Shown here piece by piece: positions 24,521 through 33,920 of a stretch of DNA of 64,000 nucleotides (position 1 is the stretch's first letter; each line of letters begins with the position of its first letter). Where the stretch lies: positions 258,147 to 322,146 of the forward strand of contig NZ_BMRP01000003.1 in NCBI RefSeq assembly GCF_014648695.1, written 5' to 3'. Both the position numbers and the translations under genes were made by a program. Under the pieces are notes generated by a model. The model was not told the DNA's origin. It worked only from the letters and a program-made list of their open reading frames with translations, and did not search any database. Source of the stretch: Streptomyces albospinus. Lineage in GTDB: Bacteria; Actinomycetota; Actinomycetes; Streptomycetales; Streptomycetaceae.

Positions 24521-25426
24521 TCAGTCCTTGCGCCCCACCACACCGTAGAAAATGGTGTTGTTGAGCTCTTGCGGAGTGGGCACCGGACCGTCCGGCCGCC
24601 AGAGCGGTACCCGTACGACGCCCGGCTCCAGCAGGGCGAACGGCCCGAGGAGCGCGGCGATCTGGGCCTTCGTTCGCAGCACGAGCGGACTGGCGGCGCT
24701 CTTGTAGACGTCCTCCACGTTCGACCGCGCCACCTCGTCGGTGCGGCCCTGTGGGTATCCCTCGTAGGGCTCGTGGGTCCCGTGCGAGAGCACCAGGTGG
24801 CTGCCGGCCGGCAAGGCTTCGGCGAGCCGGGCGATCAGGCCGGCCGGGTTCTCCTCGTCCGCGACGAAGTCCATCACGCCGCCGATCAGCAGTCCCACCG
24901 GCCTCTCGAAGTCGATCAGTTCGCGGACCACCGGGTGGTCGAGCAGCGCCTTGCCGTCGCGGATGTCGCCCAGCACGAATCCTGTCTGCGGGGTGGTGGC
25001 GAGCCGGGCCCGGGCGTGGGTGGCGACGATCGGATCGCTCTCCACGTACACCACCCGGGTGTCGGGTGCGGTCTCCCGGGCCACCTCATGGGCGTTGGGC
25101 GAGGTGGGGATGCCGGTGCCGATCTCGACGAACTGCCGGATGCCGGACGCGACCACCGCGCGGACCGCACGCTGGACGAACGCGTGGTTGGCGCGGACGC
25201 TGTCGCGCACCTGCGGGTGCACCTCGATGACCCGGTCGGCGGCCACCCGGTCGACCTCGTAGTTGTCCCAGCCGCCCAGGAAGTAGTCGTACATCCGGGC
25301 CGGATGCGGACGGCTGGTGTCGATCTCCTCGGCCGAGAAGCCCAGATGCTCGGGCCCAGGGGGGTACGGACCGATCTCCGGTACGCCGGACCCGGCCGCC
25401 TCCGGAGTGCTGTGCTGGTCGCTCAC
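24521..25426 (-). CDS. DUF574 (PF04672-type) SAM-dependent methyltransferase
   Basis: The protein has 301 residues and starts at GTG with GGAGG upstream. Diagnostic segments are SRPHPARMYDYFLGGWDNYEVDR near residue 38, which is the family hallmark, and the SAM-binding glycine motif VEIGTGIPTSPN near 90. Later come YVESDPIVATHAR and the closing NNTIFYGVVGRK. These proteins are abundant in Streptomyces and often lie beside DUF397/XRE pairs, as here. The methyl acceptor is unknown. It lies 11 bases downstream of the DUF397 gene and is probably co-transcribed with it and the XRE gene. Confidence 0.9.
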   Translation of the reverse strand: MSDQHSTPEAAGSGVPEIGPYPPGPEHLGFSAEEIDTSRPHPARMYDYFLGGWDNYEVDRVAADRVIEVHPQVRDSVRANHAFVQRAVRAVVASGIRQFVEIGTGIPTSPNAHEVARETAPDTRVVYVESDPIVATHARARLATTPQTGFVLGDIRDGKALLDHPVVRELIDFERPVGLLIGGVMDFVADEENPAGLIARLAEALPAGSHLVLSHGTHEPYEGYPQGRTDEVARSNVEDVYKSAASPLVLRTKAQIAALLGPFALLEPGVVRVPLWRPDGPVPTPQELNNTIFYGVVGRKD

Positions 25427-25437
25427 GGCGTCCTCCC

Positions 25438-25701
25438 TCAGTGCGCCGTGCACGGCGCGGCGGAGAGCAGGAAGTCGGCGTGGCCGGCCTTCGCACCCTC
25501 GATGAAACTGACCATCTCGCGATGCGTGTAGATCAGTGCGGGACCGTCCGGGTCGGTGGACTGGCGCAGGGCTACCCGGCCGTCCCGCAGGCGCATGGCC
25601 TCCAGGCACTCACCGCCGTTTCCGCCACTCCACGGCTTGTGCCAGCCCTCTGTGCCGAGTTCGTTGGCGGGCATGCCGTTGTAGATACGTATGCGATCCA
25701 T
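25438..25701 (-). CDS. DUF397 protein
   Basis: The protein has 87 residues. The pattern W.KPWSGGNGGECLE near residue 20, VALRQSTDPDGPALIYT, and a closing EMVSFIEGAKAGHADFL is the DUF397 domain. In Streptomyces such small proteins are encoded next to WhiJ-type XRE regulators and are thought to antagonise or tune them, resembling a toxin-antitoxin arrangement. The gene begins 8 bases after the XRE stop codon. The ribosome-binding site is poor, so it may depend on translation of the upstream gene. Confidence 0.9.
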   Translation of the reverse strand: MDRIRIYNGMPANELGTEGWHKPWSGGNGGECLEAMRLRDGRVALRQSTDPDGPALIYTHREMVSFIEGAKAGHADFLLSAAPCTAH

Positions 25702-25708
25702 GGGGGGT

Positions 25709-26575
25709 TCAGATCTCCTTGCGAAAGCCACCCAGAATGGCCTCGGTGGTGTGTGCCGGCGCGGCCTGCGCACACATCCGGTCCAGGGCCTCCAGGTACT
25801 GCGAGACGTCGTTGCGCTGGTCGAAGTACACGGCTCCGACGAGGCTTTCCGCATACGCGATGTCCGGAAGCTCCGGGATCGGGAAGCGGAAGATGTGGAA
25901 CGGCCCGTACATGGCGGGGTGCGGGCCCGCGGCGAACGGCATCACCTGGAGCCGCACGTTGGGCAGCTCGGTGGCCTCCATCAGCCGGGTGATCTGATCG
26001 TGCATCACCTTGGGACCGCCGATGGGCCTCCGCAGCACGGTCTCGTCCATGACCGACCAGAGCATCGGCGCGTTGTCGCGGGTCAGCAGTGCCTGCCGCT
26101 CCATGCGCAGCGCGACGATCCGGTCGACGTCGGCGGGGGCGGCGTGCGGCATGCCGGCACGCAGCACGGCGGCGGCGTAGTCCTCGGTCTGCAACAGCCC
26201 GGGGACGTAGTGCGGTTGGTAGGAGCGGATGAGGTTGGCTTCGCTCTCCAGGCTGACGAACGCGCTGAACCACTCGGGGAGTACGTCGCGGAAGCGGTGC
26301 CACCAGCCGGGTCGGTTGGCCTCGCGGGCGAGGGAGAGGAAGCCCTCTATCTCCTCTTCGTCGGTGACGCCGTAGGTCGCCAGCAGCTTTTCGACGTAGG
26401 GGAGTTTGAGGCCGACCTCGGCCTTCTCCATCCGCCTTATCGTGGCATGGGTCACATCCAGTGCCGCGGCGGCCTGCTCGAAGGAGAGCCCCGCCTTCTC
26501 CCGCAGATCCTGTAGTCGCTTGCCGAGCACCACCCGCAGGACGGTCGGTGCACCCGCAGACCGTGGGTCCGCCAC
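25709..26575 (-). CDS. WhiJ-type XRE regulator with DUF5753 domain
   Basis: The protein has 288 residues and starts at GTG. An HTH_31-type domain occupies residues 13-70 (VLGKRLQDLREKAGLSFEQAA, then THATIRRMEKAEVGLKLP). The remaining 200 residues are the DUF5753 ligand-binding-like region, with SYQPHYVPGLLQTEDYAAAVL near 120. This is the architecture of S. coelicolor WhiJ and its many paralogues, which control development and antibiotic production. The DUF397 gene follows on the same strand and an ATPase gene diverges from it, the standard WhiJ-locus layout. Confidence 0.93.
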   Translation of the reverse strand: MADPRSAGAPTVLRVVLGKRLQDLREKAGLSFEQAAAALDVTHATIRRMEKAEVGLKLPYVEKLLATYGVTDEEEIEGFLSLAREANRPGWWHRFRDVLPEWFSAFVSLESEANLIRSYQPHYVPGLLQTEDYAAAVLRAGMPHAAPADVDRIVALRMERQALLTRDNAPMLWSVMDETVLRRPIGGPKVMHDQITRLMEATELPNVRLQVMPFAAGPHPAMYGPFHIFRFPIPELPDIAYAESLVGAVYFDQRNDVSQYLEALDRMCAQAAPAHTTEAILGGFRKEI

Positions 26576-26675
26576 GTCCGATCCCCTCCAACCAGCTTCA
26601 GTGTTCAGCAGTGTGTCATGCCGTCATCAGCTCGAACAGACTGCACTTTCAATTCTGCAAATTACAGAGTGATCC

Positions 26676-26711
26676 TTGCCAACGGTGACCAACATCGCAC
26701 ATAGTTATGTC
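26676..26711 (+). promoter_or_regulatory. Promoter TTGCCA-18-CATAGT giving a leaderless ATPase mRNA
   Basis: TTGCCA at 26676-26681 and CATAGT at 26700-26705 are 18 bases apart, close to the main sigma-factor consensus. The GTG at 26712 is six bases past the -10. This overlaps any longer N-terminal start of the ATPase gene and argues against it. The XRE gene on the other strand begins about 100 bases away. Confidence 0.6.
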
Positions 26712-27173
26712 GTGGCTTCCTACAAAAACGCTCCCTCGTTAGGGCGATGCGGCGGTTTCCTCGCCCAGAGCCCACAGGACGCGTTCCACTTGCCGGCGCG
26801 ATGTACGTCCGTGCCCGAGGCGCGCAGGCGCGTCAGCACGCTGCTGCGTGAGTGGGGTGCGGCTGAACAGGTCCGCGACGACGTGGAGTTGGTGGTCACC
26901 GAGTTGTTCACCAACGCGGTGCGGCACACCGACAGCGAGAAGGTCGGCTGCGAAGTGACCGTCGTCGGCGCGCACATACGGATAGAGATCACCGACGAGG
27001 GCGGCCCCGGGGCCGCCGCGCCGCACGCCCAGCCGGGCAGCCTCGACCAAGAGGGCGGACGCGGCCTGTTCCTGGTCGGTGCGCTGTCCGACAGCTGGGG
27101 CACCCGGCCCGACGACGGCGGCCGGGGCCAGGTCGTCTGGGCGGACCTGCCCTACCGCGACGCCACGCACTGA
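26712..27173 (+). CDS. RsbW/SpoIIAB-like ATP-binding protein of the WhiJ locus
   Basis: The protein has 153 residues from the GTG at 26712, chosen because a good promoter ends six bases before it. The HATPase_c_2 fold is visible: N-box VVTELFTNAVRHT near residue 60, G1 ITDEGGPG near 93 and G2-like GGRGLFLVGALSDSWG near 116. Such stand-alone kinases resemble anti-sigma factors and are encoded divergently from XRE/DUF397 pairs in many Streptomyces loci. No sigma factor or anti-anti-sigma gene lies nearby. A longer frame opening at 26676 exists but would start inside the promoter. Confidence 0.85.
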   Translation: MASYKNAPSLGRCGGFLAQSPQDAFHLPARCTSVPEARRRVSTLLREWGAAEQVRDDVELVVTELFTNAVRHTDSEKVGCEVTVVGAHIRIEITDEGGPGAAAPHAQPGSLDQEGGRGLFLVGALSDSWGTRPDDGGRGQVVWADLPYRDATH

Positions 27174-27209
27174 GGCCCCGCGCCGCCGTCAGGGCGGACA
27201 TCGGGGCCT
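27173..27209. terminator. Bidirectional hairpin between convergent genes
   Basis: AGGCCCCG and CGGGGCCT form a perfect 8-bp stem with a 21-base loop that itself can pair (GCCGCC with GGGCGG). It starts at the ATPase stop codon and precedes the stop of the convergent SGNH gene by 36 bases. Confidence 0.5.
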
Positions 27210-27245
27210 TCTCGTACGGGAGCGCCTTCTCGTACGGCGGTGGTG

Positions 27246-28046
27246 CTACAGCGGCAGCAGGTCGGGCCGCTTGGGTTCGACGTGGTCGCCGGAGGACTCA
27301 CCGCGCAGCCGGCGGCCGATCCACGGCACGAGGTGCTCGCGCGCCCAGTGGATGTTGTCCCGCCGCGCCTCGGCGGCCGACCGCTCCGCCTCCGGAGGCC
27401 ACGGCTGGTCCGGGTCGGCCGGCACCGTCAGCCCCAGCACCTGCGCGGCGCGCAGCGCCACCCGGGTGTGGCCGTCGGCGGACAGGTGCAGCCGGTCGTC
27501 GCTCCACGCCCGCCGGTCCTGCACGGACTTCAGCGACCACAGGTCGAGCACCGGGCAGTCGTGCCGGTCGGCGATGGCCCGCACATGGGCGGTGTACGTG
27601 GCGATCTTGCCGCGCAGATGCTTGAGGACCGGCACCCCACGGGTGTCGAAACCGGTGCACAGCAGCACCGCCCCGACCGACTCGCGCAGATCGGCGACCG
27701 CCGCTTCATAGCGCTCGGCCACCGCGTCCGGATCCGAGCCCGGCCGCAGGATGTCGTTTCCGCCGGCACAGAACGTGACCAGCTCGGGGGCGAGCTGCTT
27801 GGCCCGGGGCACCTGCTCCTCGACGATCTGGTCGAGCAGCCGCCCCCGGACGGCGAGGTTCGCGTAGCGGAAGTCCCCCTCGTCCCGCTGGTCAGAAAGC
27901 AGGACCGCAAGGCGGTCCGCCCAACCGATGTACGCCCCGTCACGGCCGGGATCCCCGACCCCCTCGGTGAAGCTGTCCCCGACGGCTGCGTACGACCCGA
28001 TGGCGCTTTTCGCGCCGTTGCTGTTGTTCTTCGAATCGTCTGCCAC
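27246..28046 (-). CDS. SGNH/GDSL hydrolase
   Basis: The protein has 266 residues and starts at GTG. The four SGNH blocks are present: GDSFTEG with the catalytic Ser near residue 24, the Gly region NLAVRGRLLDQ near 63, GGND near 95 and the DRLHLSADGH box with catalytic Asp and His near 190. The N-terminus (MADDSKNNSNGAKSA) is hydrophilic, so the enzyme is cytoplasmic. Substrates of this family include acyl esters and carbohydrate acetyl groups; none can be assigned. The gene is transcribed alone, divergently from the tyrosine phosphatase gene. Confidence 0.9.
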   Translation of the reverse strand: MADDSKNNSNGAKSAIGSYAAVGDSFTEGVGDPGRDGAYIGWADRLAVLLSDQRDEGDFRYANLAVRGRLLDQIVEEQVPRAKQLAPELVTFCAGGNDILRPGSDPDAVAERYEAAVADLRESVGAVLLCTGFDTRGVPVLKHLRGKIATYTAHVRAIADRHDCPVLDLWSLKSVQDRRAWSDDRLHLSADGHTRVALRAAQVLGLTVPADPDQPWPPEAERSAAEARRDNIHWAREHLVPWIGRRLRGESSGDHVEPKRPDLLPL

Positions 28047-28310
28047 GTCAGGACATACTTCACCTTCCGAAGTGACTTACGCCACCGTAACCAGGGGTTG
28101 ACGCGAGGTGATTAATGCCACCAGGTCAATTTCCATTCAAGTTGGAATAAGAATCGAGCATGCAGTGCTCACTCTGCGCGCCATATCGGCGATGATGCCC
28201 GCCGCCACCGGAGCATTGGCCTCCGATTGCCTATTGCATCAATGTCGTATCGTCGAAGCAGTTACGCTTCGTCGACGAGCAGCGTCGGCGGCCGACCACA
28301 AGGAGCGCCC

Positions 28311-29120
28311 GTGACGCAGCAGACGCCGCAGGTCCCCCAGGCCCAGCCCGAGCTCGCGGAGGTCCGCAACTTCCGTGACGTGGGCGGACTGCCGACCGTG
28401 GACGGGCGTCGTATCCGGCACGGCAGGCTCTATCGCAGCGGTCATCTGGCGCACGCCACCGAAGAGGACGCCGCATTCCTCACCGGGCTCGGGCTGCACA
28501 CCGTTTTCGACTTCCGCAATGCCTCGGACATCAAGCTGGAAGGCCCGGACGTCGCGCTCCCCGGTGTGCGGAACGTCAACATCCCGCTCACCGACCCGGC
28601 CGACGGCGCGGAGTTCTGGACGATGGTGCGGGACGGCGAGCTCGGCCAGCTGCGGGGCGCGCTCGGCGACGGGAAGGCCGCGGCCCGTATGGCCCACACC
28701 TACCGCGAGATCATCACCACCCGCACCGAGGACCACAGCCGGGTGCTGCACGCCCTCGCCGAGGACAGCGTCCCGGCGCTGATGCACTGCGCGGCCGGCA
28801 AGGACCGTGCGGGCCTGTCCATCGCGGTCACCCTGCTCGCCGTCGGTGTGGAGCGGGACGCCATCGAGGCGGACTACCTCAAGTCCAACGACCCCAGCCG
28901 CCGCTACAAGATCCGCCGCTCGGACAGCTCCTCCGTGGGGATGTCCCCCGAGGTCATGGACCTGCTCTCGCCGCTGTTCGGGGCGGACGCCGACTATCTC
29001 TCGGCCGCCTTCGCCGCGATCGAGGAGACCTGGGGCTCGACCGAGTCCTACCTCTCCGACGGCCTCAAGCTGGCCCCCGCCACCCGCGAGCGGCTGCGCG
29101 AGCAGTTGCTGGAGGACTGA
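28311..29120 (+). CDS. Protein-tyrosine/serine phosphatase (Y_phosphatase3 type)
   Basis: The protein has 269 residues from the GTG at 28311, preceded by AAGGAG. The N-terminus ELAEVRNFRDVGGLPTVDGRRIRHGRLYRSGHL and the P-loop HCAAGKDRAG near residue 161 (CX5R with Lys and Asp, as in MptpB-like enzymes) identify the family. The C-terminal helices contain a MSPEVMDLLSPLFG segment. Enzymes of this group dephosphorylate phosphotyrosine, phosphoserine or phosphoinositides. An upstream in-frame extension lies in an unusually AT-rich intergenic stretch (28050-28300) and was rejected. Confidence 0.93.
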   Translation: MTQQTPQVPQAQPELAEVRNFRDVGGLPTVDGRRIRHGRLYRSGHLAHATEEDAAFLTGLGLHTVFDFRNASDIKLEGPDVALPGVRNVNIPLTDPADGAEFWTMVRDGELGQLRGALGDGKAAARMAHTYREIITTRTEDHSRVLHALAEDSVPALMHCAAGKDRAGLSIAVTLLAVGVERDAIEADYLKSNDPSRRYKIRRSDSSSVGMSPEVMDLLSPLFGADADYLSAAFAAIEETWGSTESYLSDGLKLAPATRERLREQLLED

Positions 29121-29136
29121 CCCCGGCCCGGGTGGG

Positions 29137-29325
29137 TCACGGCCCGCCGACCCACCCCGCCGCGAGTACCGGCCCCGACTTCCGGTGCACGGCGAGAAAG
29201 CCGAACGGCCGGTCGTGGGCGACCGAGATCCGCTGCGCCCGGTACGGCGGAGCCATCGGCGCTCCCGCGGCCATCGCATCCGCCTTGAGGCCCGGCGCAC
29301 CGAAGGTCGCACTCGCTCCGCTCCG
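29137..29325 (-). pseudogene. C-terminal remnant of a serpin gene
   Basis: The minus strand encodes about 60 codons ending in a TGA at 29137. They include SATFGAPGLKADAMAAGAPM, a small gap region, and then DRPFGFLAVHRKSGPVLAAG with a final W and GP. The pattern of a hinge-like segment followed by DRPFxFxxxH and a strand ending VLxAGxV is the C-terminus of bacterial serpins. Nothing upstream in any frame continues the serpin fold, so at least 300 codons are missing. The tyrosine phosphatase gene ends 16 bases away. Confidence 0.5.
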
Positions 29326-29523
29326 GGGACGGCCGGATAGCCTCCGGCCGTCCTCCCCGCCACGCCTTCGCCGGCTCCTGACTACCCGTCAACTCAGGCC
29401 CGCCGCACAGCAGATGGACGTCCAGGCCGTTGCCGCCTCGCCCCGTACGGCGACCAGCGGGCCGTCATGTCGTTGCCGGCCGCGCCGTCGCCCCGGCGAC
29501 CGTCCCCTCCCCCACACGCGCTG
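29326..29523. other. Intergenic sequence downstream of the hopanoid operon
   Basis: No gene or clear hairpin was found. With the serpin remnant it makes a 400-base stretch without an intact gene between the phosphatase and the last hopanoid gene. Confidence 0.4.
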
Positions 29524-30906
29524 TCAGCGGTTGGCGACCGCCTGCTTGACCAGCGTCCGCCCGAAGTCCCACATCAGACCGCCGCCGCTGTGCGCGTCGT
29601 CCATGACGGCCGTGAACGCCGCAACGAACCGGTCCACTTCCCGTTCACCGATGATCAGCGGTGGGATCAGCTTGATGACCTCCAGGTGATCGCCGGAGAC
29701 CTGGGTCAGGATGCGGTGGCGCTGGAGCAGCGGGACCACCACCATCTGCGCGAACAGACCCTTGCGCGCCGCTTGCAGCATCGCCCAACGGCTGCGCAGG
29801 CCGAGCGACTTGGGGCGGCCGAACTCGATGCCGACCATCAGCCCGCGCCCCCGGACGTCGTGCAGCAGCTCGTAGCTGTCGATGAGCGCCGCAAGCTTGC
29901 CGCGCAGCAGGTCGCCGGTGTGCCGGACCCTGGCGACGATCCCCTCGTCCTCCATCACCGAGAGCACCGCGAGGCCCGCCGCCATCGCCTGGGCGTTGGC
30001 GCCGAAGCTGGCGGAGTGCACCAGTACCCGGTCCATGGACGAGTAGACCTTCTTGAAGATCCAGTCCTTGCCGAGGGTCGCACCGACCGGGACATAGCCG
30101 CCGGACAGCGCCTTGGCGACACACACCAGGTCCGGCGCCACCCCCTCCTCGTGCTGGTAGGCGAAGAAGTCACCGGTGCGGCCGAGCCCGGTCTGCACCT
30201 CGTCGGCGATCAACAGGGCCTTGTGCCGGTGCAGCAACTCCTGTGCGGTCCGCAGGAATCCGGGCGGCGTGGGGTGTACGCCCTTGCCCTGGATCGGCTC
30301 GACGATGAAGCCCGCCACATCGCCGCGCCGCAACTCCCGTTCCAGCGCGGCCAGATCGCCCATCCCGACGGCGGTGTCCGGCAGCAGCGGCGCGAAGCCG
30401 TCCCGGAAGCCGTCCTCGCCGTTGACCGAGAGCGAGCCGGTGGTCAGCCCGTGGAAGGCGTGGGCGCAGTACAGGATGCGGGGCTTTCCGGTGGCGTAGC
30501 GGGCGAACTTCAGGGCGGTCTCGACGGCCTCGGTACCGCTGTTGCCGAAGAAGACCCGGTCGAGGTGGGGTGCGTGGCCGAGCAGCTTCTCGGCGAGCAG
30601 ACCGGGCAGCGGCTGGCAGTCGAAGCGGGTGAGATCGGCCAGCTGGGCATCGAGGACGTCGTGCAGGGCCTGCCGGACGACGGGGTGGTGCCGGCCGAGG
30701 CCCATCACCCCGAATCCGGCGAGCATATCGAGGTGGTCCTGGCCGTCGGCGTCCCAGAAGTAGGCGCCCTCGGCCCGCTCGTAGACCTTGTCGAAGCCGA
30801 TGGTGTGCAGCATCCGCGGCAGCTGGTGGTTGAGATACCGGGCGTGCAGGTCGTAACGCTCGGCGCCCCGTTCGGCGAGCAGCTTCCGGAGATCGAATCC
30901 GGTCAC
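29524..30906 (-). CDS. hpnO: PLP-dependent class III aminotransferase of the hopanoid operon (HpnO-like)
   Basis: The protein has 460 residues. The start overlaps the dxs stop (ATGA). Class III features are seen: [21 protein letters not shown] near residue 130, [11 protein letters not shown] near 245 for cofactor binding, and the PLP Lys in [14 protein letters not shown] near 276. HpnO-type enzymes convert a bacteriohopane aldehyde to 35-aminobacteriohopanetriol, the main hopanoid amine of several bacteria. Its place at the end of the hopanoid operon supports that role. The exact substrate is inferred from context. Confidence 0.85.
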   Translation of the reverse strand: MTGFDLRKLLAERGAERYDLHARYLNHQLPRMLHTIGFDKVYERAEGAYFWDADGQDHLDMLAGFGVMGLGRHHPVVRQALHDVLDAQLADLTRFDCQPLPGLLAEKLLGHAPHLDRVFFGNSGTEAVETALKFARYATGKPRILYCAHAFHGLTTGSLSVNGEDGFRDGFAPLLPDTAVGMGDLAALERELRRGDVAGFIVEPIQGKGVHPTPPGFLRTAQELLHRHKALLIADEVQTGLGRTGDFFAYQHEEGVAPDLVCVAKALSGGYVPVGATLGKDWIFKKVYSSMDRVLVHSASFGANAQAMAAGLAVLSVMEDEGIVARVRHTGDLLRGKLAALIDSYELLHDVRGRGLMVGIEFGRPKSLGLRSRWAMLQAARKGLFAQMVVVPLLQRHRILTQVSGDHLEVIKLIPPLIIGEREVDRFVAAFTAVMDDAHSGGGLMWDFGRTLVKQAVANR

Positions 30907-32786
30907 GAGGCGTCCTCCTCACGGGCGGCCAGCGCGCCGCCGATCCGGTCGGCGATCCCTGCCGGGGTGAGGCCCAGATCGGCCAGCAGCTCACCGCGTT
31001 CGGCATGCGGCAGGAACTGCTCGGGGATGCCGAAGGTACGCAGCGGCACATCTACTTCGGCGTCCCGCAGCGCCTGGCCCACCATCCAGCCGACCCCGCC
31101 GGTACGGCAGTTGTCCTCGACGACGGCCACCAGGCGGTGCATCGCCGCCAGTTGGACGATCGCCGGGTCAACCGGCTTGACCCAGCGGGGATCGACGACG
31201 GTGGCCTCCACTCCGCGCTCCGCCAGCAGCTCGGCGGCCCGCAGGCACACCCGCGCCATCACCCCGACCGCGACCAGCAGCACATCCGGCCGCTCCGCCT
31301 GCCGCAGCACGTCCGTACCACCGGTCCGCGCGAGGGCCGGAATCGGCTCGCCCACTGTCTCCTTGGGGTAGCGCAGCACGGTCGGCGCGTCGTGCACGTC
31401 CAGGGATTCCCGCAGCTGGGCACGGAGTTGGCCGGCATCGCGCGGTGCGGCGATCCGCAGTCCCGGTACGACGCTCAGCAGCGACATGTCCCACATGCCG
31501 TTGTGCGAGGCGCCGTCGGTGCCGGTGATTCCGGCCCGGTCCAGGACGAAGGTCACGCCGCACCGGTGCAGCGCGACATCCATCAGGACCTGGTCGAAGG
31601 CCCGGTTGAGGAAGGTGGCGTAGACGGCGAAGACCGGATGCAGCCCGCCGGTGGCCAGCCCCGCGGCCGATACCGCGGCGTGCTGCTCGGCGATCCCCAC
31701 ATCCCAGATCCGGTCCGGGTACGCAGCGGCGAACCGCTCCAGCCCGAGCGGCTGGAGCATGGCCGCCGTGAGGACGACGACGTCCTCCCGCTCGGCGCCG
31801 ATCCGGACCATCTCGTCGCCGAAGACGGACGTCCAGGACGGCGCGCCGGCCTGTGCGGCGGGCGCGCAGGTCAGCGGGTCCAGCACCCCGACGGTGTGGA
31901 AGCGGTCCGCCTCGTCCTCCAGGGCCGGCCGGCAGCCGCGGCCCTTCTCGGTCAGGCAGTGCACCAGCACCGGACCGTGGAAACCCGCGGCCCGGCGCAG
32001 TGCGGACTCGACGGCCGCGATGTCATGGCCGTCGATCGGGCCGAGGTACTTCAGCCCCAGGTCCTCGAACATGCCCTGCGGTGCGATGAAGTCCTTGAAG
32101 CCCTTCTTGGCACCGTGCAGCGATCCGTACAGCGGCTGCCCGACGACCGGGGTGCGCTGGAGGACGTCCTTGCCCCAGGCCAGGAAGCGCTCGTAGCCGT
32201 CGGTGGTGCGCAGGGTGGCGAGGTGGTTGGCCAGGCCGCCGATGGTGGGCGCGTAGGACCGCTCGTTGTCGTTGACGACGATGATCAGCGGGCGGTCCTT
32301 GGCGGCGGCGATGTTGTTGAGCGCCTCCCAGGACATGCCGCCGGTCAGCGCGCCGTCACCGACGACCGCCACCACGTGCTCGTCGGTACCGCGCAGCCGG
32401 CGCGCCTTGGCCAGCCCGTCGGCCCAGCCCAGCACCGTCGAGGCATGGCTGTTCTCGATGACGTCGTGCGCGGACTCGGCGCGTGCGGGGTAGCCGGACA
32501 GCCCGCCCTTGGCGCGCAGGCGGGAGAAGTCCTGGCATCCCGTCACAAGCTTGTGGACGTAGGACTGGTGGCCGGTGTCCCAGAGGATCCGGTCGGTGGG
32601 CGAGTCGAACACCCGGTGCAGGGCGATGGTCAGCTCGACCACCCCCAGGTTGGGCCCCAGGTGCCCGCCGGTGCGAGCGACCGCCTGCACCAGGAACTGC
32701 CGTGCCTCCATGGCGAGTTCCTTCAGCCGGGCGGGCGGCAGTGCCTTCAGGTCGCGTGGTGAGCGGATCTGCTCCAGCAGCGTCAT
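30903..32786 (-). CDS. dxs: 1-deoxy-D-xylulose-5-phosphate synthase
   Basis: The protein has 627 residues from the ATG at 32786, with GGAGGGGGAC upstream. Motifs run in order: [18 protein letters not shown] near 38, the ThDP site [15 protein letters not shown] near 149, and the Pyr-domain segment [19 protein letters not shown] near 368. It condenses pyruvate with glyceraldehyde 3-phosphate, the first step of the MEP isoprenoid pathway. Within the hopanoid operon it probably boosts precursor supply and may be a second copy besides a housekeeping dxs. Its last four bases overlap the aminotransferase start. Confidence 0.95.
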   Translation of the reverse strand: MTLLEQIRSPRDLKALPPARLKELAMEARQFLVQAVARTGGHLGPNLGVVELTIALHRVFDSPTDRILWDTGHQSYVHKLVTGCQDFSRLRAKGGLSGYPARAESAHDVIENSHASTVLGWADGLAKARRLRGTDEHVVAVVGDGALTGGMSWEALNNIAAAKDRPLIIVVNDNERSYAPTIGGLANHLATLRTTDGYERFLAWGKDVLQRTPVVGQPLYGSLHGAKKGFKDFIAPQGMFEDLGLKYLGPIDGHDIAAVESALRRAAGFHGPVLVHCLTEKGRGCRPALEDEADRFHTVGVLDPLTCAPAAQAGAPSWTSVFGDEMVRIGAEREDVVVLTAAMLQPLGLERFAAAYPDRIWDVGIAEQHAAVSAAGLATGGLHPVFAVYATFLNRAFDQVLMDVALHRCGVTFVLDRAGITGTDGASHNGMWDMSLLSVVPGLRIAAPRDAGQLRAQLRESLDVHDAPTVLRYPKETVGEPIPALARTGGTDVLRQAERPDVLLVAVGVMARVCLRAAELLAERGVEATVVDPRWVKPVDPAIVQLAAMHRLVAVVEDNCRTGGVGWMVGQALRDAEVDVPLRTFGIPEQFLPHAERGELLADLGLTPAGIADRIGGALAAREEDAS

Positions 32787-32889
32787 GGGCGGTCCCCCTC
32801 CAGTGATTCGGCTGATGGTGACGTCGGGGGTGCCGGGCAGGCCGGTGACACCGGCGGGCGCCGGCGTCACCTGCTCGCCCCTCACCACC

Positions 32890-33915
32890 TCACCCGCGGT
32901 TTCCCGCGACGGTCTCCTTGGCGGCCCGGAGGGACTCCTTGAGGGAGCTCATGGTCGCCAGTACGGCGGTGGGCTCATAGCCGCAGTGCGCCATGCAGTT
33001 GGCGCACCGCGGATCCTTGCCGCGGCCGTACTTGCCCCAGTCGGTCTCCTCGATGAGCTCCCGGTACGTGGGGACATAGCCGTCGCTCATCAGGTAGCAG
33101 GGACGCTGCCAGCCGAAGAGGGAGTAGTTGGGGATCGCCCAGGCGGTGCACGGGAAGTCGGCCTTGCCCTCCAGGAAGTCCAGGAAGAGCGGGCTGTGGT
33201 TGAGCCGCCAGCGCCGCCGGTTGCCGCCCGAGAAGGCTTTCCGGAACAGCTCCCGGGTCTGCTCCACGCCCAGGAAGTGCTCCTGGTCGGGGGCCTTCTC
33301 GTAGGCGTAGGCGGGCGACAGCATCATCTCGTCGACCTGGAGCTCGTCATTGAGGAAGTTCAGTACCTCGATGACGGTCTGCGGGGTGTCGGTGTTGAAG
33401 AAGGTGGAGTTCGTGGTGACCCGGAAGCCGCGCCGCTTGGCCTCCTTGATCGCTTCGACCGCCTCGTCGAAAACGCCTTCCTTCGCGACGGACTCATCGT
33501 GCCGTTCGCGCATCCCGTCGATGTGCACCGCGAAGGCGAAGTACCGCGAGGGCTGGAACATGTCCATCTTCTTACGCAGCAGCAGCGCATTGGTGCACAG
33601 GAAGACATATTTCCGGCGCGCCACCAACTGCCGTACGATCTCGTCGATCTGAGGGTGCATCAGGGGCTCGCCGCCGGCGATGGAGACCATCGGGGCGCCG
33701 GATTCCAGCACCGCTCCCACCGCCTGCGCCACCGGCATCCGCTGCTTGAGCACTCCGGCCGGGTGCTGGATCTTCCCGCAGCCCTCGCACTTCAGATTGC
33801 ATGCGAAGAGCGGCTCCAGCTCGACAATCAGCGGAAACTTCTCCCGCTTCCGCAGCACTTTCTGTTCAAAGAGATAGGTCCCGACCCGGACGGACTGGCG
33901 GAGCGGCATAGCCAT
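32890..33915 (-). CDS. hpnH: Adenosylhopene-forming radical SAM protein HpnH
   Basis: The protein has 341 residues and starts at ATG with a strong GGAGGTGA. The radical SAM cluster motif CNLKCEGC gives Cys39, Cys43 and Cys46 (CxxxCxxC). [11 protein letters not shown] near 85 and a C-terminal set of cysteines ([12 protein letters not shown]) near 307 are family features. HpnH joins the 5'-deoxyadenosyl radical to hopene (diploptene), the first step of C35 hopanoid side-chain construction. hpnG lies 5 bases upstream in the operon and encodes the next step. Confidence 0.95.
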   Translation of the reverse strand: MAMPLRQSVRVGTYLFEQKVLRKREKFPLIVELEPLFACNLKCEGCGKIQHPAGVLKQRMPVAQAVGAVLESGAPMVSIAGGEPLMHPQIDEIVRQLVARRKYVFLCTNALLLRKKMDMFQPSRYFAFAVHIDGMRERHDESVAKEGVFDEAVEAIKEAKRRGFRVTTNSTFFNTDTPQTVIEVLNFLNDELQVDEMMLSPAYAYEKAPDQEHFLGVEQTRELFRKAFSGGNRRRWRLNHSPLFLDFLEGKADFPCTAWAIPNYSLFGWQRPCYLMSDGYVPTYRELIEETDWGKYGRGKDPRCANCMAHCGYEPTAVLATMSSLKESLRAAKETVAGNRG

Positions 33916-33920
33916 CTGGC

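Noticed and set aside
28239..28290. A bulged hairpin (CGTCGAAGC with GCTTCGTCGA) before the phosphatase gene, considered as a riboswitch or attenuator
   Set aside because: It is imperfect, short and close to the start, with no known riboswitch core. More likely it is a chance pairing in a low-complexity stretch.
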